Positions 1-9,383 of a DNA stretch of 64,000 nt are shown piece by piece. Below the pieces are notes generated by a model. It made no database searches. It saw nothing but the letters and a program-made list of their open reading frames with translations, and was not told the DNA's origin. The stretch's first letter is position 1, and each line of letters begins with the position of its first letter. The position numbers were made by a program, and so were the translations under genes. The stretch covers positions 605,163 through 669,162 of the forward strand of contig SAXG01000009.1 of NCBI GenBank assembly GCA_012932865.1. The letters run 5' to 3'. The stretch is from Amylostereum areolatum (lineage: Eukaryota > Basidiomycota > Agaricomycetes > Russulales > Stereaceae).

Positions 1-1
1 C

Positions 2-498
2 GCTCCAGCGTCACCCCTTGCGTGCTATACAAAGGCCGCCTCGCTAGGTCTGGACGACCTCGCCATTGCCGTGTCACCTTATCTACTGTCTCTGTCTCTT
101 CCGCAACTTACAGACGATGACGCGGTGATGATGGGTGCGGTATATCTCAAGCGGCTATTGTTCTTCCACCTGGGCCGCGTGGAGGCGTTGAAGCGTCTAC
201 TTCTCGCGCCTCCAGTTTCGCATCCGGCCAGAGAGAATTGCAATATGTTTGACCAGAGCAGGCTCGGACGAGCGTGGATGCTCGCTGTGTCGTACCTGAC
301 TTGGGAACCCAAACCAGGCATGTCGCTTTCGCTGAGCGCTTAGTACGTTGCTGATTGACGGCGTTCGTGCTAGGTCTGTCCGTTTCGGCCATCGAGTTTG
401 TCCTGAAACCTTTGGCGGACCGTGTCACCTGCGCTGAGTGCAAGTCCCTACTCCATTCACGCATCAAAAAGGTGTTGGTGGAATGGTCGCTCGTAAAG
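2..498 (+). CDS. BTB/POZ domain protein, C-terminal part (5' end outside window)
   Basis: The reading frame is open from base 2 and runs through a helical stretch typical of the region after the BTB fold in Agaricomycete BTB/POZ proteins: it starts near ACYTKAASLGLDDLAIAV and includes VYLKRLLFFHLGRVEALKRL and LGRAWMLAVSYLTWEPKPG. A second exon-like block from about 374 to 498 reads LSVSAIEFVLKPLADRV followed by TCAECKSLLHSRI, which matches the Cys-containing tail of the same family. The likely intron is 322-373 (GT at 322, AG at 372-373), but the phases on its two sides disagree by one base, so there is either an indel or a misjudged boundary. The final exon after 498 was not resolved. These proteins are large lineage-expanded families thought to act as adaptors, and no specific substrate can be inferred. 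Confidence 0.55.
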
Positions 499-578
499 GT
501 AGCGTCTTCTTCGCTTCTCGTGCACATGGCGGTTGCTGATTCGCCTTCTTTATACTATACTTATAGCATACGATATGA

Positions 579-2272
579 TGCTATCGGCACCATAGACATC
601 CGTGCGTTCTAAACACTTTCCCCCTGGCTCGTAAAATATTGTTTTGAGCGCGATGTTCGGACATCGCATTTCGTACGTCTTTTTCTCCGATCATGTCGGC
701 GAGACTACTTAACTTACCCCTCCAGTTGCTGTGTCCGCGTGGTCTGCCTGCGTGGATAGTGATGAAACACGGTTCGTTCACCGGGTGCTTTAGGAGCCGA
801 TAGAAAACACGATGTGCTTCTTGAAGAAATATGTATGACCTGCATAGAGTGAGAACGACAAATACGATTCGTTCGGTAAGGGGTGGTATTATTATAGGCA
901 AAGGCGAGTTAGATCTCCCCTCGAGTCTCCTTCCCGCGTTTCACCACGCCTCGCAGACTTCCCTCCTTATGGCGCCAATAAACACGAAAAGGCCATCCGT
1001 TCTATCTGTTGTATGCGCTCTCTTCTTTTATTCTCGCGACCATTCTTTATAATCGCGTCGTTTTCCGTACCGTCACCTGCGACAAACAGTTCTCAGCTCT
1101 CCCTTTGTTACTGCCATGTCCGAATGTTATATCCGATCTCCGTGAACACATATACGAACGTTCACAACCCCGAGCCTCTCACAAGTTCAAGTTTCATACA
1201 CGCGGGAACGCGCCGACTCCCGCGTTTTCACCCTTCATGGTTCGGACCATTTACTGCTTTCCGTTGGGGAAGGGGTCATCAACATGATATTCCTACGTTT
1301 GCGCCCAACTTCGCACCCACAACGCAAGGTGCGAGCCGAACATACGGGCCAAGAAGCAAGTGAGGGCCGCTCTAGTAAGCGTTGGTGCCTCGGGTCCTTG
1401 CCGTCCGCATGGGCCCTTGCCGCAATGTTGCATAGTTGCACTTTTTCTATCGACCCAAATCCGCGGACACTGCGCCGCAACCCGCAACGTCAACGGAACC
1501 ACAGCGTCGATGGAAGAAGTTGCACGGAGGACACGTTACCGCGCCCGGGTCTAGCCTGAAGTACCCCTCACGGCTCACGCACACCATGCGGTATCGTTCG
1601 TGCCTTCATTTCATGTCATGTTCAGTTCCATTTTTACTCCTCGCCCTTCGTTCCCAGGCGCAGATCTTAATAAGGATTATAGCCTCACTGCGGTGCTGCT
1701 CATTTCCGTCAAGAAGAGTTTGCACCCCCCAGCCTTGCGCGGTTACGTATGGTCCACTTCCGAGATCGCGTCTGCGGTTGATTCCCGAAAAGTTGGCACG
1801 CCGGATGCAACGTACAAGCCTGCAGTCTGGGTATGGGGTTCTTCGAGCTTTAGTTCGAACGTAGTTGGAGCGCTCACAGGGCCTTACTAGTATGGTCGCA
1901 CTAGGAACTGCGCTGGATGAGCCAGTCATAGCATGTTCATAGCATGATGTCTACGCCGTCTTTCAGCGACGCGACGAATACAGTAGCAATACAGATGCAT
2001 AATCCTCGAAGAACGAATGTGCGAATGAGATCGCCATACAACTACAACCCTCCCTCCATGGTTACGAAATACAATCAACCCGACGAGAGAATCCGAATAA
2101 GAAATCTTGGCTATTAGAGAACGAAGAGGTGTGGCTATTTGGTGGTGGTGTTCTGCGTCGAGGGAGCATTGTCAGTATCAATGATGGGAATTTCACCGAG
2201 AAAAACGCACATATTGCTGTAACATAGGGCGTGGGATGGGTGCGAGGACAAAGATGTGATGGATGGGCATTT
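579..2272. other. No recognisable gene
   Basis: Short open frames occur on both strands, but none has a recognised motif, a plausible intron pattern or protein-like composition. I see no pheromone receptor (STE3) here although a pheromone gene follows at 2273. Confidence 0.5.
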
Positions 2273-2404
2273 TCACGCGATGCTGCAGCCTGTGCTGCCG
2301 CTGCCGCCTGTTGACTCGGAATCAACAGGGACGTTCGCGACAGTCTCTGCCTGTGCGGGGTCGGCGTCGACGAAGTAGGAGAGGATGGTGTTGAAAGCGT
2401 CCAT
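2273..2404 (-). CDS. Lipopeptide mating-pheromone precursor (CaaX)
   Basis: This is a single-exon 43-aa peptide starting MDAFNTILSYF and ending GSGSTGCSIA-stop. The MDxF start, short acidic and small-residue middle, and C-terminal CaaX box (C-S-I-A) are the hallmark layout of basidiomycete mating-pheromone precursors. Such precursors are farnesylated on the cysteine, trimmed and carboxymethylated, then exported as ligands for STE3-type G-protein-coupled receptors. The ATG at 2404 was chosen because it gives the canonical MD start; the frame is also open for 37 codons upstream from 2515. The stop TGA is at 2273-2275. No receptor gene was found in the window, so this may be a lone or non-mating-type pheromone gene, or the edge of a B locus. 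The call rests on motif layout only, because such peptides are too short for strong homology. Confidence 0.72.
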   Translation of the reverse strand: MDAFNTILSYFVDADPAQAETVANVPVDSESTGGSGSTGCSIA

Positions 2405-4018
2405 GGCAAGCTCGGGAGAAGATGAGAGTGGTTGGGTAGAAGAGCTTTGGGAAGAGCGGACGAAAGGAGGGCAGCGCAGAGGAGAGGGTCTGGAAAAAAC
2501 ACGCTCTCTTCGCAAGGATTCTTATACCGCGCGCATATCGTGTCCGATCGCATATTAGCAGCGATATATCCCGCGTCCGCGGCTAGGCGCTTAGGACTGT
2601 AGCCACACCTCCGCGCATGATTCTATACGCCACCACCTGCCCATGATGAGCGTTAGCCCTATCACATCGCGTGCGCAACACAATAAGAGCGGCTGGACGC
2701 GTCGTGCAGACGAGGTCGCCACACAATAAGCGTGCCCCGGACCCGTACCGGATAAGGAAGGCACGGCCCGTCGTATGCGAAGTCGGCTCCCTCGAGAACG
2801 CCCGCGATGTGGTTGACAATAAGCCTGGGGCCAAGTTCTGCGCCTTTCGCATTTTCCATCTGTTCTTACCGGCATCTTTGTTCAGGGCGGACCAGAATAG
2901 GATGTTGCCACAGATGGACAGGCACATGAAGGGTGGCCGTCGGTCCCGGCGCATCCAGTTCATTCGTCGATATACAGCCTACAAAGAAGAGATGTAATCA
3001 TCTAGCTCGTTTCTGTACCATAGCCTCGCATTGTGGATCTTGAGGTCGGGTGGTCGGGTACACTGGCAGTGGGGATGGGCGCACGTAAACCAGAGGAAAT
3101 CGGAACGACGTATTCGTCGTGCGACCTCGTACAAGACTCTTGCTGACATAGAGCTTGAGGTTAAGATCCTGAGAGGCTACAGCATCCTTCCGGACCATAT
3201 AATATATCCGAAGGAAGGGTGCAGGGCTCCAAGCTCCAAGCCTCGGACGCGGTTATTGTCTTGCACATACACGAGGCTCGAGGCTGACAGCGCAGAGGGT
3301 GACATAGCCATCGGGTGATTCGGATGGAAGAGTCGGGGCATGGACTTGATACGGTGATAAGTGTCGCTGCATTGACAGTGCAGTACGTAGCGTGATCAAG
3401 GAGAGAGCGGAAGAAAGCCACAAGTTACGGAAAGACATGCCTATTGGACGCAATTTCTCGGCTTGTTTCATTTCAATATGGAACGGATGAAGCGGAATGA
3501 ACCAAAACACACCGAGGTTACCACCTGTTACAGGTCATGCAGCATATCACGGTCGCCACAAATACCCTCCGGCGCAGAGCTGAGCGCTGAGCAACGGGTC
3601 GCAGGTACTTGCTACTCGAATTCGCAATATCGATAGATGAGCCAAACGAAGGATCGGTGGACATCCGTGAAACTTGGCAGCAGCCGAGGTGGAAGATCAT
3701 AGATGAAGCTTGAAGCTTGAAGGGTCCGGGACAGGTCGACATAGCTTGAACAGTCATAATTATGGGTGAGTAGGTGGCGGACGTTGGTTGACATCCGGAA
3801 GAAGCCTTGAAACTTACGACACTCTGTCAGTCGGTTCGGTTCGGTTCGGTTCGGTTCGGTTCGGTTCGGTTCACAGACCAGTCCGAATCTACCTTGCAAT
3901 CGACTCGACGAAGCTTGAAGCTTGAAGCTCTTCAAAAGTGCTATAAGCAACTACAACCTAAGCCGTGAAGATACGTATGTAGTTGCAAGACACGCTACAA
4001 GGTCATGGTACACATGCT
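2405..4018. other. Intergenic; no supported gene
   Basis: Apart from the pentanucleotide repeat at 3832-3871 and two copies of the motif GAAGCTTGAAG (around 3705-3722 and 3910-3928), nothing here is supported. A minus-strand frame at 2583-2963 with a short hydrophobic stretch was considered as a receptor remnant and not accepted. Confidence 0.5.
3832..3871. repeat. Pentanucleotide microsatellite (CGGTT)8
   Basis: Eight perfect CGGTT units in tandem. On the minus strand it creates an artificial Asn-Arg-Thr-Glu-Pro repeat that should not be taken as protein. Confidence 0.95.
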
Positions 4019-4439
4019 TCATTTCTGGGCGTCAGAACCCTTATTTTTACCGTCATCTATCTTGCTGATGATGTTCCTCTCCTGTAGTCCTCGTCAAGCA
4101 CTCGTGTGTTTGATGGACGGACAGACGACGACGAAAAGGGTAACGTACTGCGTAGTTGGTCTCCTTACCGGTGTTATCGTTGAGAATGGTCATCTTTTGC
4201 TGAACAATATGTATCTGATCAGCACCAAAGAATGTAGCAGGTATGATGGTCAAACGTACATGACCGTCTTTCACTCTGACGTCGGTGATCTCTCCGGTTG
4301 AGTGTCCGGCAGGCCCCTCCTTGACTGATCATGTATCGAACAATGACTGATGTGAGGGATGAGTTGGGTTGGAAAGGAGGAGAGACATACGGTGAACGGG
4401 TTTGTACTCAACGTGTTCTCCTTCATGATAAGTCGGCAT
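4019..4439 (-). CDS. TUDOR-fold DUF2945/HVA1-like small protein, copy 1
   Basis: The model has four exons: 4391-4439, 4260-4324, 4149-4199 and 4019-4081. They encode 75 aa starting MPTYHEGEHVEYKPVH. The centre reads GHSTGEITDVRVKDG and then TILNDNTGKETNYA. This is the pattern of the small fungal hypervirulence-associated TUDOR-domain family (DUF2945): a charged beta-barrel domain with G-D/E-x-V near the start, S-T-G-x-I in the middle and N-D-x-T-G-K near the end. The family is common in fungi and bacteria and its molecular role is unknown. The first three exons (49, 65 and 51 nt) have exactly the same lengths and phases as in the neighbour at 4759-5110, so the two are tandem duplicates. This copy has a longer Lys/Asp-rich tail. 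The frame is consistent across all three introns. Confidence 0.8.
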
Positions 4440-4758
4440 AGTGTTATGTGGCTCGATTGAGGGGTAAGATGGGTAGGTTAGTGGATCAGTTCAACCCGTG
4501 AGTGTATGTTATATACCTAAGCCGAGCTAAACGACGTCATAGACGTAACGAATGAAAACAGGAGCCACGAGAACCTAGCAGAAACGTCAACCACGCCACT
4601 GCGTCGCCAATTGCTTGGGCGTAACATGGAGTCGTGACAACTGGGTGCTGAGCGCTGATTGATGATTTTCCTGCCAACGAAGACCACCAAAATTTATACA
4701 ACTAGAAGTACACTGGACACATGCGTCAACTCTTTTCTGCGACACGAGCATCTCAGCT

Positions 4759-5110
4759 CTAAACTTTGCCGACAATGTTCATCTCCTGGATCGCCACGCT
4801 CAAAACGAGTGGTACGGGAGAATAGTACAAAATGTGGGCACACCTGGTAAGTTGTTTCCTTGCCAGTGCTGTCATTGCGAATGGTGTATCTCTCCTGAAG
4901 TTAGGGGTCAGAAGGACGGTTAGGCATAGGGGGATGACAACGCACAACGCCATCCTCGACGAGAACGTTGGTAATCTTTCCAGTTGAGTGCGAAACATTG
5001 TCGCTGGCACCTATGAAATGACATCAAGGTGACATATCATACGGAGAGACAAGGAACGAACCACCAACAGGCCTGTAATCGACCTGGTCACCTTTCTTGT
5101 AGGACGGCAT
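4759..5110 (-). CDS. TUDOR-fold DUF2945/HVA1-like small protein, copy 2
   Basis: The model has four exons: 5062-5110, 4946-5010, 4844-4894 and 4759-4785. They encode 63 aa starting MPSYKKGDQVDYRPVGG, followed by SHSTGKITNVLVEDG and YTIRNDSTGKETTYQ. The KKGD-Q-V, HSTGKI and NDSTGKET elements identify the same DUF2945/HVA1 TUDOR family as the gene downstream. Function in the family is not established; the fold suggests binding to a small ligand, nucleic acid or protein tail. Intron positions are identical to copy 1, so duplication happened after the introns were in place. The pair is 319 bp apart and co-oriented, and each copy probably has its own promoter as usual in fungi. Confidence 0.82.
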
Positions 5111-5700
5111 TTGGTTGTTAGGTAGTAGGGGGATTGCAAGATGCTGCAAGGATGGTGAGAGAGTGCGGTCGAAGAAGAGGTTTTATAGGCTAGCCGAGCC
5201 GCTTTCATGAACTTCGTCAGTGTCGTCATTATCTGCGTCGCGCCAGCGTCGGGATGTCGTAGTGGCAATCATCGTCAAGGCGGCGAGACGTCACATATGA
5301 AGACATGTAAACGACCTAGAGCATGCATGCAGTTGGCAGAATAGGGTAAAAGGGCGTCCACAAGGTCAACGGAAAGTGTTAAGGTTCCCTTGCCCCACAT
5401 ACCCTTTCTCCGCATATCAAGACCCATGTTAGACTCCTCCGGTCCGAAAACGAAGGAATGGCCAGTATTCCAGTTCAAGAGTGGCAAAGTTGTGGTTTCT
5501 TTCAGTCAGACAGCAGATCGTAATAAAAATACAGCGGGAAAAACGCGAGAACGACGCGACTCGCGCCTGATCGCTTTGTCCTTATTTGTCCCCATCCCAG
5601 AAGCGTGCTCGCCTGCTTCGCCGACGGCCTTCGACATCGTGCCCGACTGCCCCGACACCTCCCGCCTCCTGCGCAAATTTCTTCCTAACATCGCTTTCCC
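5111..5700. other. Divergent intergenic region, no gene seen
   Basis: About 590 bp lie between the minus-strand TUDOR gene and the plus-strand MIM1-like gene. The short frames here show no motif. It presumably holds both promoters. Confidence 0.5.
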
Positions 5701-6799
5701 ATGGCGAGCTCAAGTCCTCTTCACCCCGAGGATGAAGACCTTCTTCAGGTATGGTACAGTCCACCCCTGTGAATACTTCGCTGACACGCGCACACGCTTG
5801 TACGACACAGGCCGCCCTTTCCGACGCGTTTTCAGTTGGATCTCTACCTCAGCAGCCCATCGCGCCCTCGCCTGTAGCCCCTTCAACGCAAACCTCGGCC
5901 TCGGACTCCGAACCCACACCCTCTTCCGACGTCTCCACCCCCGACGCGGGTGCAGAGCCCATACCCCCAGAAGCCCATGAGGCATGGAAATCCGAGTACG
6001 AAACCCAGCTCGAGGAATGGCGCAAGCAAAATGCCGAGCAACGCGCTCGTGCAGAGGCAGAGCGTGCGCGGTGGGAAAAGATGCGCGCAAGCGGCGAGCT
6101 CCCCGACGAGCCGCCCCTAGAGGAAAAAGACGAGGGCAAGGTGAGAGCAGACGGGGATTGGGAGAAGCTTTCGATGATGCATAGCTCAAATGCGGGAGAC
6201 GCGCCGAGTCCAGTGGATGCACGGGATCTGGTTGCGGGTGAAGCGCAGGGTGGTCGGTCGGCGACGTATCTCGCGGTGCGGCTCTCTTCCTTCACCGTTC
6301 TTCCACGTCTTCCACCAGCCTATCTTCTAATCGACATATTGTATAGAGCATTCTCCCTGGCTCGAGTGTTGTGCAACCATCCACGCCCCCGAGCAATCCT
6401 CACACGGACGTCGACGCACCTAGTTCTCCACGATGGGAGGACATACCCTCCGACTTGACATCCTCCTTCCCCTCCCTTTCATACCCGGAACCCTCGCGCT
6501 CGCACTCGCCCCACCATCACCATTCATCAGCCCCTCACGAACATAAACAATCCTTGCAAAGCGCGACTGCAGCTGCATTCGACGGCACCTTAAGCACGCG
6601 CACACGCGTATGGGCTGTACTTGGCGCGTTAGGCATCAACCTGCTATTACCGTTCGTGAACGGCGTTATGCTGGGTTTCGGAGAGATCTTCGCGAAGGAG
6701 GTGGTCGTGGGTTGGTTTGGGTGGGGCTCGAGAGGCGTGGGTGGAGCTGCCAACGTTGGCATACGGACGGGTACGAGGAAGGAACAAGCGCGGAAGTGA
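5701..6799 (+). CDS. TOM13/MIM1-like mitochondrial outer-membrane insertion factor
   Basis: The model has three exons: 5701-5748, 5811-6275 and 6347-6799. They encode 321 aa starting MASSSPLHPEDEDLLQ. The C-terminal segment runs TRVWAVLGALGINLLLPFVN and then GVMLGFGEIFAKEV. This is a single membrane segment with the NLxLPFxNGxMLGFGEIFA signature of fungal TOM13/Mim1 proteins, which help insert alpha-helical and signal-anchored proteins into the mitochondrial outer membrane. Upstream are a Pro/Ser-rich stretch (about residues 20-65) and a charged coiled-coil-like stretch around EEWRKQNAEQRARAEAER. Yeast Mim1 is only about 110 aa, so the long N-terminal region is unusual by that standard, though long forms may be normal in basidiomycetes. 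Both introns keep frame. The family call rests on the C-terminal motif alone. Confidence 0.7.
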
Positions 6800-7762
6800 T
6801 GGGAACTTATCTGTGCTACGGATGGCTACGGTGTATAGATTTTTGAACGGCAGTTGCAGCAGTTTTTGCACCTCGACCTACAACGTCTGGCACAACCATG
6901 TCTGCACTCGGTTCGTTCCAAGTAGAATGAGATGCTGTTTGTTCAATGAACGGCGAGGTAGATTTTGTTGGTCGCACACTCCATGCACGTCAGGTGTTAA
7001 TGCAATTAATCAAGGTATGGATTGAAGCAACACAAGTATATTGCTGGACGAGTAGGGCAGGATTGTGCGAATCGCCGACCCAAGAACAATAAGATCCTCC
7101 AGGGGACGTGTCTCTTGCAACCTCATGGATCTAGACAGCAATCCGTCAGCCACCGTGTATGAAAGACGAAGGGAGAGGTGGAAGGAATCAGAAGCGTAAG
7201 TAGTCTCATAACGCCGGCCTCAAGGACACTAGGCGTGTGTCCCTTTGGTGCAAGGCCGACGGCGGTCGAACGCAAATTACGAATAACACATCATTGGAAA
7301 GGGTGGGTCAAGGCGTGTCACACTCACCGTACGAGATCAGAGATCCTTGTAGCGTCGGCCTATTGAGATAAATGCTAATGCCGAGGAGGATGCAACACTC
7401 TAGAAAGAAAGAAGGGTTTTCAAACGATCAACGTACCAGTCTTTGTAGACGATTTGGCTGATTAATGTCGAGACAGTCCTAGAACAATGAGAACAAGAAG
7501 CCAGTTTCCGTAAAAGATCATTGACCAGAAAGTACGAGAAGACGGGAAGGTGATGGGGGCATGAGGGAGCATGAGGGAGCATGTCGTGGAAACAGCAAGT
7601 CAACAAAGCGAAAATCTCAGTAAGAATAAGCGCTCGCTCGTGTTGTTTGTCCATGTTTTTTTCCGCACGTGGCGCAGAGGTATATCGCGCACGCGCCGAA
7701 GTCCCCTTATGCCCAATCCTTCACGAACTTCCCCATCGAAAAGAAAACATACAACGCATAAA
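6800..7762. other. Intergenic, nothing recognised
   Basis: Nearly 1 kb lies between the MIM1-like gene and the PITH gene. There are no motif-bearing frames, repeats or RNA genes that I can support. Confidence 0.5.
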
Positions 7763-8753
7763 ATGCCCCACGACCATCACGAAGACGGCTGCAGCCACGA
7801 AAGCCATGCTGATGGCCATGACCACGACCACGACCAGTCGCAAGGTGGTCCACAGGATAACTTATTCAAGCACATCGACCGCGCGAACGTCGTTGCGCTT
7901 AACGCGTCTGAGGACGGCGAGCCCGGGCGAGCGGTCATCAAACCTTGGCATGAGCGCACGGACGAAACAATTGTACGAATATATTTTTCTTGACCGTGCT
8001 CTTTACTATTTATTTTTTCTGTGGCTCATGACTCCGTTTGTTTCTAGTACGTCGAGTCGGACGCGGACGATCAGTTGCAAGTTTATCTGGCTTTGTCCGG
8101 GTCGGAGTGCTCACATACGGCCTGGTTGCGTGCAGGATTATTCGCAGTCCCTTTCACGGGCGCGGTCAAACTCCGCTCGCTACTCCTCAAGACGGGTCCA
8201 GGTGACCAGACACCAGAGAAAGTCGCGCTCGTGAGTTACCTCCGCAAGCTATGTCTTGCACGCCAGCTCCTGATCATAATGTCATATCGTACTCGACGCC
8301 GTTAGTTTTCCAACGCTGACAACCTTGATTTCTCTGATGCCGCGGACAAGGAACCTACGCAGGAGTTCACTGTCGTGCAATCCCGTCCCGCGAGGTCGGC
8401 GAGTATTCGCTCAAGTAAGCTACTCCGCCGTCCGCCCTTTTCTTCCTTGCCATCGTGACGAAGATTGATCACACCTGCGCAGGGCTGCCAAGTTCCCGAA
8501 CGTCTCCTCCGTAACGTTATTTTTCCCTGCCGCCCAAGGCGCAGATACGACGCGAATTTATTACGTCGGGTTCTACGGGACGTGGACCGAGGTAGGTTCT
8601 TTTTTGGGCCCCCTCGTCGCGTTGATCAAATCGTCGGGTTTGACGTAGCGTAAGAACACCCCGATTGCAACTGTGTACGAAGCACAGGCCAACCTCGCAG
8701 ACCACGACAAAATACCCGGCACTGAGGGTAACTTCTCTGCTATGGGAACGTGA
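7763..8753 (+). pseudogene. PITH-domain protein gene with two frame-breaking insertions
   Basis: The exon blocks are 7763-7972, 8048-8076, 8136-8230, 8306-8414, 8483-8591 and 8649-8753. The His-rich start MPHDHHEDGCSHESH is followed by DNLFKHIDRANVVALNA, KPWHERTDETI, YVESDADDQL, PFTGAVKLRSLLLKTGPGDQ, FPNVSSVTLFFPAAQGADTT, YYVGFYGTWTE and TVYEAQANLADHDKIPGTEG. This is the complete PITH domain, which binds the proteasome in TXNL1-type proteins. Two lesions break the frame: an extra G near 8147 just before PFTG, and a 5-bp tandem duplication (TCCCG twice) at 8381-8390 just before EVGEYSL. Together they add 6 nt, but the stretch between them is out of frame and meets a stop. The intron 8077-8135 uses a GC donor (GCAAGT). 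All other junctions are clean. Either the gene is dead or the assembly is wrong here. Confidence 0.8.
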
Positions 8754-9383
8754 ATGGTGCGACTCGGAGCCGACCTCCTCCAGGCTGTTCGCAACAGCCC
8801 GTCGCCAGTCATCGGTTCTTTTATACCTATAGTATAGTTGCCTCAACTTATGCTTCCATTGTACAACACTTCAATCGCATCGTGCTTCTTGACCAAGGGA
8901 GACCGTGTCGAGACTTTCTGAGGAGGCCACAGCCGAGTCGCCACTGAATGACGAATGACGTCATCACGCCACAATGTTGACATGGCTCATTGGCTGAGTG
9001 TTGAGTACGTCGAGTCACGCACTCACAACGATCGCAAATGCAATCCTCATGCACATTGCACCTCATTGCACATGCACCGAATAAAGGTGATTGGCTCGCG
9101 CGAGACTTCCCCGTGGTGGCATTGCCCTACAGTCTCCGTAGCTGGTCGGTCTAGCATCGTCCATCTGCATCGAAGCTATGGCACAGAAGATACCTTCGAG
9201 TCTGCCGTTAAAGTGTATTAAGACCGAGCATCGTGACTCCGATGTGAAGCTAAGATCGAATGCTTATATCACACGAGGAAGGACTTCGCACCAATACGAT
9301 AGATGAGAACGCAAAAAATATACAGAGAATTGATAACTTCTCCCCCCCCTCCCACAGACCCCGATAAATCTCGACGAACAGAT
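8754..9383. other. Intergenic between PITH and OLA1 3' ends
   Basis: About 630 bp of convergent 3' flank. No gene is recognised. Confidence 0.5.

Noticed and set aside
2583..2963. Possible STE3 pheromone-receptor fragment on the minus strand
   Set aside because: A short hydrophobic stretch (FMCLSICGNILFWSAL) suggested a receptor helix, but there is no seven-helix pattern, no conserved receptor loop and no continuing exons.
5849..6295. Minus-strand frame opposite the MIM1-like gene
   Set aside because: Ser/Ala/Gly-rich shadow of a Glu/Arg-rich coding exon.
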